NCBI RefSeq assembly: GCF_026625985.1
Contig: NZ_CP113116.1
Location: 4,588,001 to 4,652,000, forward strand
From: Mycobacterium sp. Aquia_213
GTDB taxonomy: Bacteria; Actinomycetota; Actinomycetes; Mycobacteriales; Mycobacteriaceae
Length of the DNA: 64,000 nucleotides
Reading direction: 5' to 3'
Shown here in pieces: positions 9,139 through 16,592 of the stretch. Position 1 is the stretch's first letter, and each line of letters opens with the position of its first letter. The translations under genes and the position numbers were made by a program. The notes beneath the pieces were generated by a model, which was not told the DNA's origin, searched no databases, and worked only from the letters and a program-made list of their open reading frames with translations.

Positions 9139-9366
9139 ATGCGCAAACAACCAATCATCGCTGTGGGATCGGCGCTAGTAGCCCTGGCGTTCGGTACTGG
9201 GATCGCGCACGCTGACCCGGACCCGGACCCGGACGATCTCGGCGAACCGCGCAACTGGCCCTGTGGATACACGTTCGGACCAGTAAATACGCACGCACCA
9301 ATAGGAACGATCTTGGAATGGCGTTACGCACGGCCGTGTCCACCGCCGCCCGCACCGGCTGAATAG
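9139..9366 (+). CDS. Small secreted protein, hypothetical
   Basis: A 75-aa peptide starting MRKQPIIAVGSALVALAFG and ending its signal peptide at A-H-A, followed by an acidic Asp-Pro repeat (DPDPDPDD). The mature part is about 50 residues with two cysteines (NWPCGYTF and ARPCPPPP) that could form one disulfide, and a proline-rich tail. The start is chosen because GAGGTG (9127-9132) is spaced 6 bp from the ATG; a GTG at 9130 overlaps that site. It resembles the many small exported mycobacterial proteins of unknown role. No partner gene is evident. Confidence 0.7.
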   Translation: MRKQPIIAVGSALVALAFGTGIAHADPDPDPDDLGEPRNWPCGYTFGPVNTHAPIGTILEWRYARPCPPPPAPAE

Positions 9367-9480
9367 CACTAACGGTCACGGCCAGTTCAAGGTTCACGGC
9401 AACGTCCGGGCTCATGATCCTCGGGCCCCGCGCTGGTCCTGACGGCCCTGTGGACAGCTGATCGGGCGTGCGCGGCCGGC

Positions 9481-10353
9481 GTGGCACAGTCTGGATTCAT
9501 GCCGCGGGACGCGGAGTATGCGCTGGACCCGGCGATGCCGGTGCTGCTGCGACCCGATGGTGCGGTGCAAGTGGGCTGGGATCCCCGCCGCGCCGTGCTG
9601 GTCCGTCCACCACGTGGCCTGGCCGCGGCGGCGCTGGCCGCGCTGCTGCGCGCGATGCGATCACCCCTACCGATCACCGAGTTGCAGCGCCAAGCGGTCG
9701 AACGCGGGCTGACCGAACCCGACGGCCTGACACGTCTGGTCGCGCAGCTGGTGAACGCCGGGGTGGTGACCCGTGGCTGCCGCCAGGCCGGCGGGCGGGC
9801 GGCCTCGATCCGGGTCCACGGCCGCGGGCCGCTATCGGACCTGCTGATGGAATCGCTGCGTTGCTCGGGGGCGCGGATCGCGCACAGCAGCCAGCCACAC
9901 GCCGCGATGTCGCGCGCCACCGTGGATCTGGTGGTGCTGGCCGACTACCTGGTCGCCGACCCGCGCCTGGTGCGCGACCTGCACAGCCAGGGCGTCGCGC
10001 ACCTGGCGGTCCGGGTGCGCGACGGCACCGGGCTGGTCGGGCCGCTGGTCATCCCCGGCGTGACCAGCTGCCTGGGCTGCGCCGACCTACACCGCAGCGA
10101 TCGCGACGCCGCGTGGCCGGCGGTCGCGGCCCAGCTGCGCGAGACCGTCGGCGTGGCCGATCGGGCCACCCTGCTGGCGACCGCGGCGCTGGCGCTCAGC
10201 CAGGTGAATCGGGTGATCGCCGCGGTGCGCGGCCACAATGCCGGTCCCGATCCCGGGCCACCGCAGGCGCTGAACGCCACCCTGGAATTCGACCTGCACG
10301 CCGGCGCCATCGTTACGCGGCAGTGGACCAAGCATCCGCTGTGTTCGTGCTGA
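9481..10353 (+). CDS. TOMM leader-binding / cyclodehydratase-like protein (Rv3196-like)
   Basis: A 290-aa protein from GTG 9481; ATG 9499 is an alternative six codons later. It is related to the E1/ThiF-like partner proteins of azole-modified peptide (TOMM) systems. Four cysteines are arranged as a likely zinc site: C197-x2-C200 (VTSCLGCADL) and C288-x-C290 at the extreme C-terminus (HPLCSC). The N-terminal half contains winged-helix-like segments (LPITELQRQAVERGLTEPDGLTRLV). No YcaO protein or precursor peptide is encoded nearby, so a role in peptide modification is unproven. It precedes the ABC1 kinase gene by about 60 bp and may share its transcript. Confidence 0.8.
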   Translation: MAQSGFMPRDAEYALDPAMPVLLRPDGAVQVGWDPRRAVLVRPPRGLAAAALAALLRAMRSPLPITELQRQAVERGLTEPDGLTRLVAQLVNAGVVTRGCRQAGGRAASIRVHGRGPLSDLLMESLRCSGARIAHSSQPHAAMSRATVDLVVLADYLVADPRLVRDLHSQGVAHLAVRVRDGTGLVGPLVIPGVTSCLGCADLHRSDRDAAWPAVAAQLRETVGVADRATLLATAALALSQVNRVIAAVRGHNAGPDPGPPQALNATLEFDLHAGAIVTRQWTKHPLCSC

Positions 10354-10412
10354 CGCCCGGTGTTACGCAGATCAATCCCGAGACTGACCACCGGTCGTGG
10401 ATGATGGGGGTT

Positions 10413-11741
10413 GTGTCTGAGATCAAACGGGGTCGGGCGGCGCGCAACGCAAAGCTGGCGACCATTCCGGTCGGCTTTGCTGCGCGGTCCGCGCTGGGCT
10501 TCGGCAAGCGGCTGACCGGCAAGTCGAAAGACGAAGTCCAGGCCGAATTGCTGGAGAAGGCGGCCAACCAGCTGTTCCAAGTGCTCGGCGAGCTCAAGGG
10601 CGGGGCGATGAAAGTCGGCCAGGCCCTGTCGGTGATGGAAGCCGCGATTCCCGAGGAGTTCGGCGAGCCCTACCGCGAAGCGCTGACGAAGCTGCAGAAG
10701 GACGCCCCGCCGTTGCCGGCCGACAAGGTGCACCGGGTGCTCGATGCGCAGCTGGGCACCAAGTGGCGGGACCGGTTCAGCACGTTCGACGACACCCCGG
10801 TGGCCTCGGCCAGCATCGGCCAGGTGCACAAGGCGGAGTGGTCCGACGGTCGCGAGGTGGCCGTCAAGATCCAATACCCGGGCGCCGACGAGGCGCTGCG
10901 GGCCGACCTGAAGACCATGCAGCGGATGGTCGGGGTCATCAAACAGCTCGCGCCCGGCGCCGACGTCCAGGGCGTGGTCGACGAGTTGATCGAGCGCACC
11001 GAGATGGAACTCGACTACCGGCTCGAGGCCGACAACCAGCGGGCGTTCGCCAAGGCGTATCGCGACCATCCGCGTTTCGCAGTGCCGCGCGTGGTGGCCA
11101 GCGCGCCAAAGGTGGTGGTTCAGGAGTGGATCCAGGGCGTGCCGATGGCCGAGATCATCCGCCACGGAACCCCCGAGCAGCGCGACCTGATCGGCACCCG
11201 GCTTCTCGAGCTCACCTTCGACGCGCCGCGCCGGCTGCAGTTGCTGCATGGCGACGCGCACCCGGGCAACTTCATGCTGCTGCCCGACGGACGGATGGCC
11301 GTCATCGACTTCGGCGCCGTTGCGCCCATGCCGGGTGGTTTTCCGATCGAGCTCGGGATGACCATCCGGTTGGCCCGCGAGAAGAACTACGACCTGTTGT
11401 TGCCGACGATGGAAAAGGCCGGCTTCATCCAAAAAGGCCAACAGGTTTCGGTGCGCGACATCGACGACATGCTGAAACAGTACGTCGAACCCGTCGAGGT
11501 CGAGGTCTTCCACTACACCCGCAAATGGCTGCAGAAGATGTCCGCCGTCGAGATCGACCGGTCGGTGTCGCAGATCCGCACGGCCCGGCAGATGGACCTA
11601 CCGCCCAAGCTGGTGATTCCGATGCGGGTGATCATGTCGGTGGCCGCCATTCTGTGTCAGCTGGACGCCCACGTGCCGATCAGGGCGCTGTCCGAGGAGC
11701 TGATCCCCGGCTTCGCCGAGCCCGACAACGCGGTGCTCTAG
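10413..11741 (+). CDS. ABC1/UbiB-family atypical kinase (Rv3197-like)
   Basis: A 442-aa member of the ABC1/UbiB (ADCK-like) atypical kinase family. Family landmarks in order: K67-x-G-Q70 (GGAMKVGQAL), ATP-site lysine about 152 (EVAVKIQYPG), H279-G-D-A-H-P-G-N286 and D299-F-G. The GTG at 10413 (V-S-E-I-K-R-G-R) is taken as start from similarity to mycobacterial orthologues; in-frame ATGs at 10401 and 10404 are possible. Family members influence isoprenoid-lipid biology; in mycobacteria this gene is always beside whiB7, so a link to drug tolerance has been considered. The 3' end overlaps the convergent whiB7 by 4 bp. No transmembrane segment is obvious. Confidence 0.92.
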   Translation: MSEIKRGRAARNAKLATIPVGFAARSALGFGKRLTGKSKDEVQAELLEKAANQLFQVLGELKGGAMKVGQALSVMEAAIPEEFGEPYREALTKLQKDAPPLPADKVHRVLDAQLGTKWRDRFSTFDDTPVASASIGQVHKAEWSDGREVAVKIQYPGADEALRADLKTMQRMVGVIKQLAPGADVQGVVDELIERTEMELDYRLEADNQRAFAKAYRDHPRFAVPRVVASAPKVVVQEWIQGVPMAEIIRHGTPEQRDLIGTRLLELTFDAPRRLQLLHGDAHPGNFMLLPDGRMAVIDFGAVAPMPGGFPIELGMTIRLAREKNYDLLLPTMEKAGFIQKGQQVSVRDIDDMLKQYVEPVEVEVFHYTRKWLQKMSAVEIDRSVSQIRTARQMDLPPKLVIPMRVIMSVAAILCQLDAHVPIRALSEELIPGFAEPDNAVL

Positions 11742-12007
11742 GCAGCGACCGAACCCTTGCGGGGGCGCCCGCGCGGCCGTTTGTAACTCACGACCTCACC
11801 CCGCTCGAATATCTCGCCGCCCCAAACACCCCATGGTTCGGCACGGTCCAGCGCCGCGGCCAGGCACTGCCGTCGAACCGGGCAATCCGTGCAGAGCGTC
11901 TTGGCGCGCTCCAGGTCCGCCGGGGTCTCGGCGAACCATAGGTCGGGATTGCCGGCGTGACATGGCAACACCGGCCGCGGCTGTCTGGGGACTGTCAGTG
12001 CCGACAT
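11738..12007 (-). CDS. whiB7: WhiB7, antibiotic-responsive Fe-S transcription factor
   Basis: An 89-aa Wbl protein. The four [4Fe-4S] ligands are C16, C39, C42 and C48. The G-V-W-G-G turn (60-64) that contacts sigma region 4 and the C-terminal AT-hook R-G-R-P-R-K (79-84) specific to WhiB7 are both present. WhiB7 activates intrinsic resistance genes together with SigA by binding AT-rich DNA just upstream of -35. ATG 12007 has AGGA close upstream. It is the end of a leader of about 340 nt containing a promoter, a uORF and an attenuator (separate entries). Confidence 0.97.
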   Translation of the reverse strand: MSALTVPRQPRPVLPCHAGNPDLWFAETPADLERAKTLCTDCPVRRQCLAAALDRAEPWGVWGGEIFERGEVVSYKRPRGRPRKGSVAA

Positions 12008-12078
12008 GTCCTGCTCACCTGCTTCCTGGTTGGGTGTCCTATTTCGGTGATCCGGACCAGGTTGCGGGTTGCCGACCC

Positions 12079-12121
12079 AAAACTATGGCCACGGATCCTG
12101 GTGACTCGGGTCCGTGGCCAT
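12079..12121 (-). terminator. Intrinsic attenuator in the whiB7 leader
   Basis: An inverted repeat (12085-12121) with 14-bp arms (ATGGCCACGGAYCC, one G-U pair) and a 9-nt loop is followed on the minus strand by AGTTTT (12084-12079). It lies between the uORF stop (12140) and whiB7 (12007), the place expected for a premature terminator that is relieved when uORF translation is disturbed. Confidence 0.85.
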
Positions 12122-12139
12122 GTGGTGAAAACGGGGCAG

Positions 12140-12292
12140 TTAGGTAAGACCCCAATCCACGGACGCTTGAGTCGCGGCGGCGGCGCGATGCTTAAGCGCG
12201 GCCGCCGGCGTAGCGGCGGCGTGGGCAGCGTGGGAGGTCCACGCGGACAGCACCGCGCCGGCCACGCCTACCTCGAACGTGTCGTTGATCAT
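12140..12292 (-). CDS. whiB7 leader uORF, alanine-rich 50-aa peptide
   Basis: An ATG at 12292 is preceded by an excellent Shine-Dalgarno (GAGAGGAGGT, 7-nt spacing) and opens a 50-codon frame ending in TAA at 12140. The peptide starts MINDTFEVGVAG and ends SVDWGLT; 16 of its 50 residues are alanine, including runs of three and four. The stop is 18 nt before the attenuator stem. In mycobacteria whiB7 is known to be controlled by translation of an upstream ORF: ribosome-targeting drugs, or shortage of the encoded amino acid, favour read-through. The arrangement here fits that mechanism. The peptide itself is probably only a sensor. Confidence 0.85.
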   Translation of the reverse strand: MINDTFEVGVAGAVLSAWTSHAAHAAATPAAALKHRAAAATQASVDWGLT

Positions 12293-12354
12293 CGTGGCCA
12301 CCTCCTCTCACCTGTGCGCATGCCGGCGGCAGCCGGCAGCAGATTGCGTTTCCG

Positions 12355-12392
12355 AGAGTAAATGGTAACCGACGGAACTGACAACCGATTTT
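12355..12392 (-). promoter_or_regulatory. whiB7 promoter with WhiB7 AT-rich box
   Basis: On the minus strand: AAAAT (12392-12388), then -35 TTGTCA (12384-12379), an 18-bp spacer, and -10 TACTCT (12360-12355). An AT-rich block 3 bp upstream of -35 is the signature of WhiB7-SigA promoters, so this is the expected autoregulated promoter. Transcription should begin near 12348. Confidence 0.7.
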
Positions 12393-12411
12393 CTGACCTG
12401 CGCGTTTGTCG

Positions 12412-14517
12412 TCAGCGACCGCGGACCATTTCCAGCACGTCGGGTCCGTACTGCTCGAGTTTGCGCGCGCCGATACCCGGGATCGCGATCAGGGCCGCTT
12501 CGTCGCCGGGTAATAATTCGGCAATCGCGATCAGAGTGTTGTCGGTGAAGACGACATACGCGGGCACCTTCTGCTCCTTGGCGACGTCCAACCGCCACTC
12601 CTTGAGCCGCAGCAACAACGCCTCGTCGATGTCCGCGGCGCACGTTTCGCAGCGGCGCAGCATGACGGCCGCCGGCGTGGTCAGGTTGTTGTTGCAGATA
12701 CGGCAGCGTGACGCGCCTTGCTTGCGCCGGGATTTGCCCGGCGCCGGGTCGGCACGCGTCTGCGGCGCAATACCGTTGAGAAACCGAGACGGCTTGCGGG
12801 TCTGCCGCCCGCCCGGGTTGCGCGACAGCGCCCAGGACAGCGCCAAATGCACTCGGGCCCTGGTGATTCCGACGTAGAGCAGGCGACGCTCTTCCTCGAC
12901 CGGCTCGCTCTCGGCGCCGTGGGACAACGCGTGCGAAATGGGTAGGGTGCCGTCGGCCAATCCGACCAGGAACACCGCATCCCATTCCAGCCCCTTGGCG
13001 GCATGCAACGACGCCAGGGTGACGCCCTGCACCACCGGTGGATGCCGCGAATCGGCCCGAATCAGCAGCTCGGCCACCAGGCCCGGCAGGTCCAGCTGCG
13101 GGCGCTGCGCCACCTCCCCCTCCACCAGCTCGGCTAACGCGGCCAGCGCCTCCCAGCGCTCCCGGGCCCGGGTGCCGACGGGTTCCTCGGCTGTCAGCCC
13201 CAGCGGTTCCAGCACCGCGCGGACCACCTCGGGCACGGGACCCTCGGCACCGCGCTCGGCGGCGCGTCGCAGCGCCACCATCGCCTGCTTGATCTCCTGG
13301 CGGTTGAAGAAGCCCTCGCCGCCGCGAACCTGGTAGGCGACGCCGGCCTCGGTCAATGCTTCCTCGTAGATCTCGGACTGCGCGTTGACGCGGTAGAGCA
13401 CCGCGATTTCAGATGCCGCGGTGCCGGATTCGATCAGCCCGGCGATCGCCTTCGCGACCGCGGCCGCCTCCACGGTTTCGTCGGGATGCTCCTGAAACGT
13501 CGGGACCGGACCCGGCGCACGCTGGCCGGATAGCTGCAGCTTGCTGCCGGCGACCCGGCCGCGGGCCGCGGCGATCATCTGGTTGGCCAGCGAGACGACC
13601 TGCGGGGTGGAGCGGTAGTCGCGCTCCAGGCGCACCACGGTGGCGTCCGGAAACTGCCGCGAGAAGTCGAGCAGGAAGCGGGGCGAGGCGCCGGTGAACG
13701 AGTAGATGGTCTGGTTGGCGTCGCCGACGACCGTCAGGTCGTCTCGATCGCCCAGCCACGCCGACAGCACCCGCTGCTGCAGGGGCGTGACGTCCTGGTA
13801 TTCGTCGACGACGAAGCAGCGGTAGCGGTCACGGAACTCCTCGGCGACCGCGGCATCGTTCTCGATCGCGGCGGCGGTGTGCAGCAGCAGGTCGTCGAAG
13901 TCGAGCAGCGTCACCGTTTCGTCGCGAACCTTGAGGGCCTCATAGGCGGTGTAGACGTCGGCGACCTTTTTGGCGTCCAGCGGGATGTCACGCCCGGCGG
14001 CGGCGACCTCGCTCGGGTACGCCTCGGGGCCGATCAGCGAGGCCTTGGCCCATTCGATCTCGCCGGCCACGTCGCGCACGTCGTCGGTGCTGACATTGAG
14101 CCTGACCCGGCTGGCCGCCCGGGCCACGACGGCGAACTTGGTGTCCAGCAGTTGCCAGCCGGTGTCACCGACCACCCGCGGCCAGAAATACCGCAACTGC
14201 CGGTGTGCGGCCGAGTGAAAGGTCAGCGCTTGCACGGCGCCGACGCCCGATCCGTTCTGCGCCGCGGCGTCCAGGGTCCGCAATCGGGAGCGCATCTCGC
14301 CGGCCGCACGCTGGGTGAACGTGACCGCCAGCACCTGTCCGGCGGCGACGTGACCGCTCGCCACCAGCTGGGCGATGCGGTGCGTGATGGTGCGGGTCTT
14401 GCCTGTTCCGGCACCCGCCAGCACACAAACCGGTCCGCGCGGTGCCAGCACGGCCTCACGCTGCTCGTCGTCCAGTCCGGCGGTCAGTGGATCGGCGACC
14501 ATCGGCATGACGTCCAT
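12412..14517 (-). CDS. uvrD2: UvrD2, superfamily I DNA helicase with HRDC domain
   Basis: A 701-aa 3'-5' DNA helicase. Walker A is AGAGTGKT (about 34-41), Walker B region VVDEYQDVTPLQQ, motif III VVGDANQTIYSFTGAS and motif VI LLYVGITRAR. A linker with a tetracysteine pair (CRICNN...CETC) leads to a C-terminal HRDC domain. This order is diagnostic of mycobacterial UvrD2, in which the cysteine module rather than HRDC is important for unwinding. The start is taken at ATG 14517 (M-D-V-M-P-M-V-A-D-P); ATG 14502 is possible, and a TTG at 14538 is less likely. It is divergent from mrx1. Confidence 0.95.
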   Translation of the reverse strand: MDVMPMVADPLTAGLDDEQREAVLAPRGPVCVLAGAGTGKTRTITHRIAQLVASGHVAAGQVLAVTFTQRAAGEMRSRLRTLDAAAQNGSGVGAVQALTFHSAAHRQLRYFWPRVVGDTGWQLLDTKFAVVARAASRVRLNVSTDDVRDVAGEIEWAKASLIGPEAYPSEVAAAGRDIPLDAKKVADVYTAYEALKVRDETVTLLDFDDLLLHTAAAIENDAAVAEEFRDRYRCFVVDEYQDVTPLQQRVLSAWLGDRDDLTVVGDANQTIYSFTGASPRFLLDFSRQFPDATVVRLERDYRSTPQVVSLANQMIAAARGRVAGSKLQLSGQRAPGPVPTFQEHPDETVEAAAVAKAIAGLIESGTAASEIAVLYRVNAQSEIYEEALTEAGVAYQVRGGEGFFNRQEIKQAMVALRRAAERGAEGPVPEVVRAVLEPLGLTAEEPVGTRARERWEALAALAELVEGEVAQRPQLDLPGLVAELLIRADSRHPPVVQGVTLASLHAAKGLEWDAVFLVGLADGTLPISHALSHGAESEPVEEERRLLYVGITRARVHLALSWALSRNPGGRQTRKPSRFLNGIAPQTRADPAPGKSRRKQGASRCRICNNNLTTPAAVMLRRCETCAADIDEALLLRLKEWRLDVAKEQKVPAYVVFTDNTLIAIAELLPGDEAALIAIPGIGARKLEQYGPDVLEMVRGR

Positions 14518-14587
14518 CTTGGCAGCGGTCGCCGACAAACCGGGTGTTTCGCCACGCCGGAGCGCCCCGCCGTCTGCGGTGCCCCGA

Positions 14588-14669
14588 GCGCGGAACGCAT
14601 CGTCGCCGGGCTCGTCCGAATTGCCCGTCTCCTCAGCGCCCGCTGCGCGGAACGCATCGTCGCCGGGCT
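14588..14669. repeat. 25-bp exact direct repeat upstream of mrx1
   Basis: The 25-mer GCGCGGAACGCATCGTCGCC plus GGGCT occurs at 14588-14612 and 14645-14669, with a 57-bp period, in the uvrD2-mrx1 intergenic region. Each copy carries the GGAAC of a SigH-like -35; only the second is followed by a matching -10. Confidence 0.85.
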
Positions 14670-14676
14670 ACGTTAT
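14649..14676 (+). promoter_or_regulatory. SigH-type promoter candidate for mrx1
   Basis: GGAACG (14649-14654), a 16-bp spacer, then CGTTAT (14671-14676), matching the SigH pattern GGAAY-N16-20-CGTT. The predicted transcription start coincides with the ATG at 14683, implying a leaderless mRNA. Confidence 0.6.
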
Positions 14677-14682
14677 CGGGTT

Positions 14683-14937
14683 ATGAGCAACGCTCCGATT
14701 ACCGTTTACACGACGTCATGGTGTGGCTATTGCCATCGCCTCATGACCGTGCTCAAGTCCAACGGAATCCCCTACGAGACGGTCGACATCGAACACGACG
14801 CGGCGGCCGCGGAATTCGTCGGTTCGGTCAACGGCGGCAACCGGACGGTGCCGACGGTGAAGTTCGCCGACGGATCGACGCTGACCAACCCGAGTGCGGC
14901 CGAGGTGAAAGCGAAGCTGGCTCAGGTCGCCGGTTAA
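14683..14937 (+). CDS. mrx1: Mycoredoxin-1 (glutaredoxin-like, Rv3198A-like)
   Basis: An 84-aa glutaredoxin-fold protein with active site C14-G-Y-C17 and the cis-Pro segment RTVPTVKFADG. Mycoredoxin reduces mycothiol-mixed disulfides using MSH and mycothione reductase. Its length and CGYC motif match the mycobacterial enzyme. No Shine-Dalgarno is seen before the ATG, which fits the leaderless mRNA predicted from the SigH-like promoter directly upstream. It is divergent from uvrD2; a lipoprotein gene follows 64 bp downstream. Confidence 0.95.
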   Translation: MSNAPITVYTTSWCGYCHRLMTVLKSNGIPYETVDIEHDAAAAEFVGSVNGGNRTVPTVKFADGSTLTNPSAAEVKAKLAQVAG

Positions 14938-15001
14938 GCGCTCGGCCTGAACTCGCACTCTCGGCCGGAGCATCGCGTAGGCAGCGCCCTACCATCGGAC
15001 T

Positions 15002-15664
15002 ATGGCGTCGAATTTGCGTTCGCGACAAGACAGCCCGCTTCGCAAATTCTGGTCGGCCACAATCCTGTGCTGCGCGGTGGTGCTGATGTCGGCTTGCTCG
15101 CATTCGAGCACTCCGGCCAAGTCGCACACCACCGTCACACACGTCGACGACATGATCGTCGGCCTCGACGACGTCCGGCGCATCGCCAAAGCGGGCGACC
15201 TCGACCGCGCCGAGGCGGACCTGAACAAGCCGGCGCCGTCGGACGCCAACGCTCCGGGGCCGTGTCGGGTGGTGGGACACAACGACCTCACCTTCGGCAA
15301 CAACTGGACGGAGTTTCGTGCCGCGGGGTATCACGGTGTCACCGACGACATCCAGCCGATGGGCCGGGCCATGATCAATGGAGTCACCCAGGCGGCGGGG
15401 CGCTATCCGAACTCCGATGCGGCACAGGGCGCGTTCCATCAGCTGGAATCGTCGCTGCAAGCGTGTATGGATCTGCACGATCCCAACTACAGCTTCACCC
15501 TCGACCGACCGGATCCGTCGACGCTGAAGCTCAGCGCCCACCAGTGGACCCATCTGTACCGCACCAAGTCGGCTTATCTGGTGTCGGTCGGCGTGGTGGG
15601 TCTTGAAACCGCGGATCCGATCGCGAATTCCGTCCTGCAAATCATCACCGATCGCATCGGTTAG
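15002..15664 (+). CDS. Lipoprotein with PknH-like extracellular sensor domain
   Basis: A 220-aa exported lipoprotein. An N-terminal basic stretch and hydrophobic core end in the lipobox L-M-S-A-C32. The mature domain resembles the PknH C-terminal extracellular fold (PF14032 type; LppH/LpqA-like), with segments VDDMIVGLDDVRRIA and GRYPNSDAAQGAFHQLESSL. Only two cysteines (C88, C155) are present in the domain, so it can form one disulfide rather than the two of PknH. Such lipoproteins may bind ligands at the cell surface; the ligand is unknown. It converges on nudC with a 4-bp gap. Confidence 0.75.
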   Translation: MASNLRSRQDSPLRKFWSATILCCAVVLMSACSHSSTPAKSHTTVTHVDDMIVGLDDVRRIAKAGDLDRAEADLNKPAPSDANAPGPCRVVGHNDLTFGNNWTEFRAAGYHGVTDDIQPMGRAMINGVTQAAGRYPNSDAAQGAFHQLESSLQACMDLHDPNYSFTLDRPDPSTLKLSAHQWTHLYRTKSAYLVSVGVVGLETADPIANSVLQIITDRIG

Positions 15665-15668
15665 CGGC

Positions 15669-16592
15669 TCAGTCGATCTCAGCCCAAGATTCGATGATGA
15701 CCCGTGCGATCGAAATCGAACCGGGCAGAAGCAGTTTCGACTGCGACGAACTGCTCCAGTCACCGACCGCAAGCGCCGCGCGCACTTCGTCGCGAGTGAA
15801 CCACGCGGCCTCGGCGATCTCACCGTCGTTGAACGAGAACTCCTCGTCGGGGTTGCCGAGCGCGTGGAAACCGACCATCAGCGAACGCGGAAAGGGCCAC
15901 GGCTGGCTGCCCAGGTAACGAACATCGCGCACGTTCAGGCCGATTTCCTCACGGATCTCCCGGACCACGCAGACCTCGAACGACTCGCCGGCTTCGACGA
16001 ATCCGGCCAGCAGGGAGAACATTCGCTCGGGCCACACCGCCTGGCGGGCCAGCACCGCGCGGTCACCGCCGTCGTGCACCAGACAGATGACCGCCGGGTC
16101 GATGCGCGGGAACTCCTCGTGCCCGGTGACCGGGTTGACTCGTGACCAGCCCGCCCGGGCCGGTTTCGTCGGGGAGCCGTCCACCGCGCTGAATCGTGCC
16201 CTGTCATGCCAATTCAGCAGCGCTACGGCCGACGACACCAGTTGGCTGCTGGTGTCGTCGAAGATCGGGCCGAGACTGCGCAGGTTCACCACTTCGGTTT
16301 GGACGTCCGGATCCTCCGGTGCTTGCAGCGCCCCGCGGATGGCCCAGACGTGTTGGCCGTTCTCGATGCGGCCGAGGAATACCGCGTCGTGCGGCGGCTT
16401 TTCGCCCAGTTCGGCCGCCGAACGAAGTACCACCCGGCCGTTGGCGACCAGCACCTGGTTGCGCGAGTCAACGCGCAGCAGCGCCGCATCCGCCCATCCG
16501 ACGGTGGCCGCGTCGACGTCGGTGCGCAGTTGGTCGGCCCGGTCGGCGCCGACGCGCGAGAGCAACGGGACGCTGCTCAGCTGGAAGTCCAC
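15669..16592 (-). CDS. nudC: NudC, NADH pyrophosphatase (Nudix)
   Basis: A 307-aa Nudix hydrolase. The Nudix box starts at G197 (GFVEAGE...REIREEIGL) and is followed by the NADH-specific S-Q-P-W-P-F-P-x-S signature at about 229-237. NudC hydrolyses NAD(H) and can remove NAD caps from RNA. The N-terminal half lacks the zinc-binding CxxC pairs of the E. coli enzyme; the region before the box reads SRVNPVTGHEEFPRIDP, as in other mycobacterial NudC proteins. The start is GTG at 16592, overlapping by one base the TAG of the upstream K+ channel gene (TAGTG), so translational coupling is likely. Confidence 0.93.
   Translation of the reverse strand: MDFQLSSVPLLSRVGADRADQLRTDVDAATVGWADAALLRVDSRNQVLVANGRVVLRSAAELGEKPPHDAVFLGRIENGQHVWAIRGALQAPEDPDVQTEVVNLRSLGPIFDDTSSQLVSSAVALLNWHDRARFSAVDGSPTKPARAGWSRVNPVTGHEEFPRIDPAVICLVHDGGDRAVLARQAVWPERMFSLLAGFVEAGESFEVCVVREIREEIGLNVRDVRYLGSQPWPFPRSLMVGFHALGNPDEEFSFNDGEIAEAAWFTRDEVRAALAVGDWSSSSQSKLLLPGSISIARVIIESWAEID

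Noticed and set aside
10763..11941. 392-codon plus-strand frame through the ABC1 gene and whiB7
   Set aside because: Shadow frame with no family match; it overlaps two well-supported genes.
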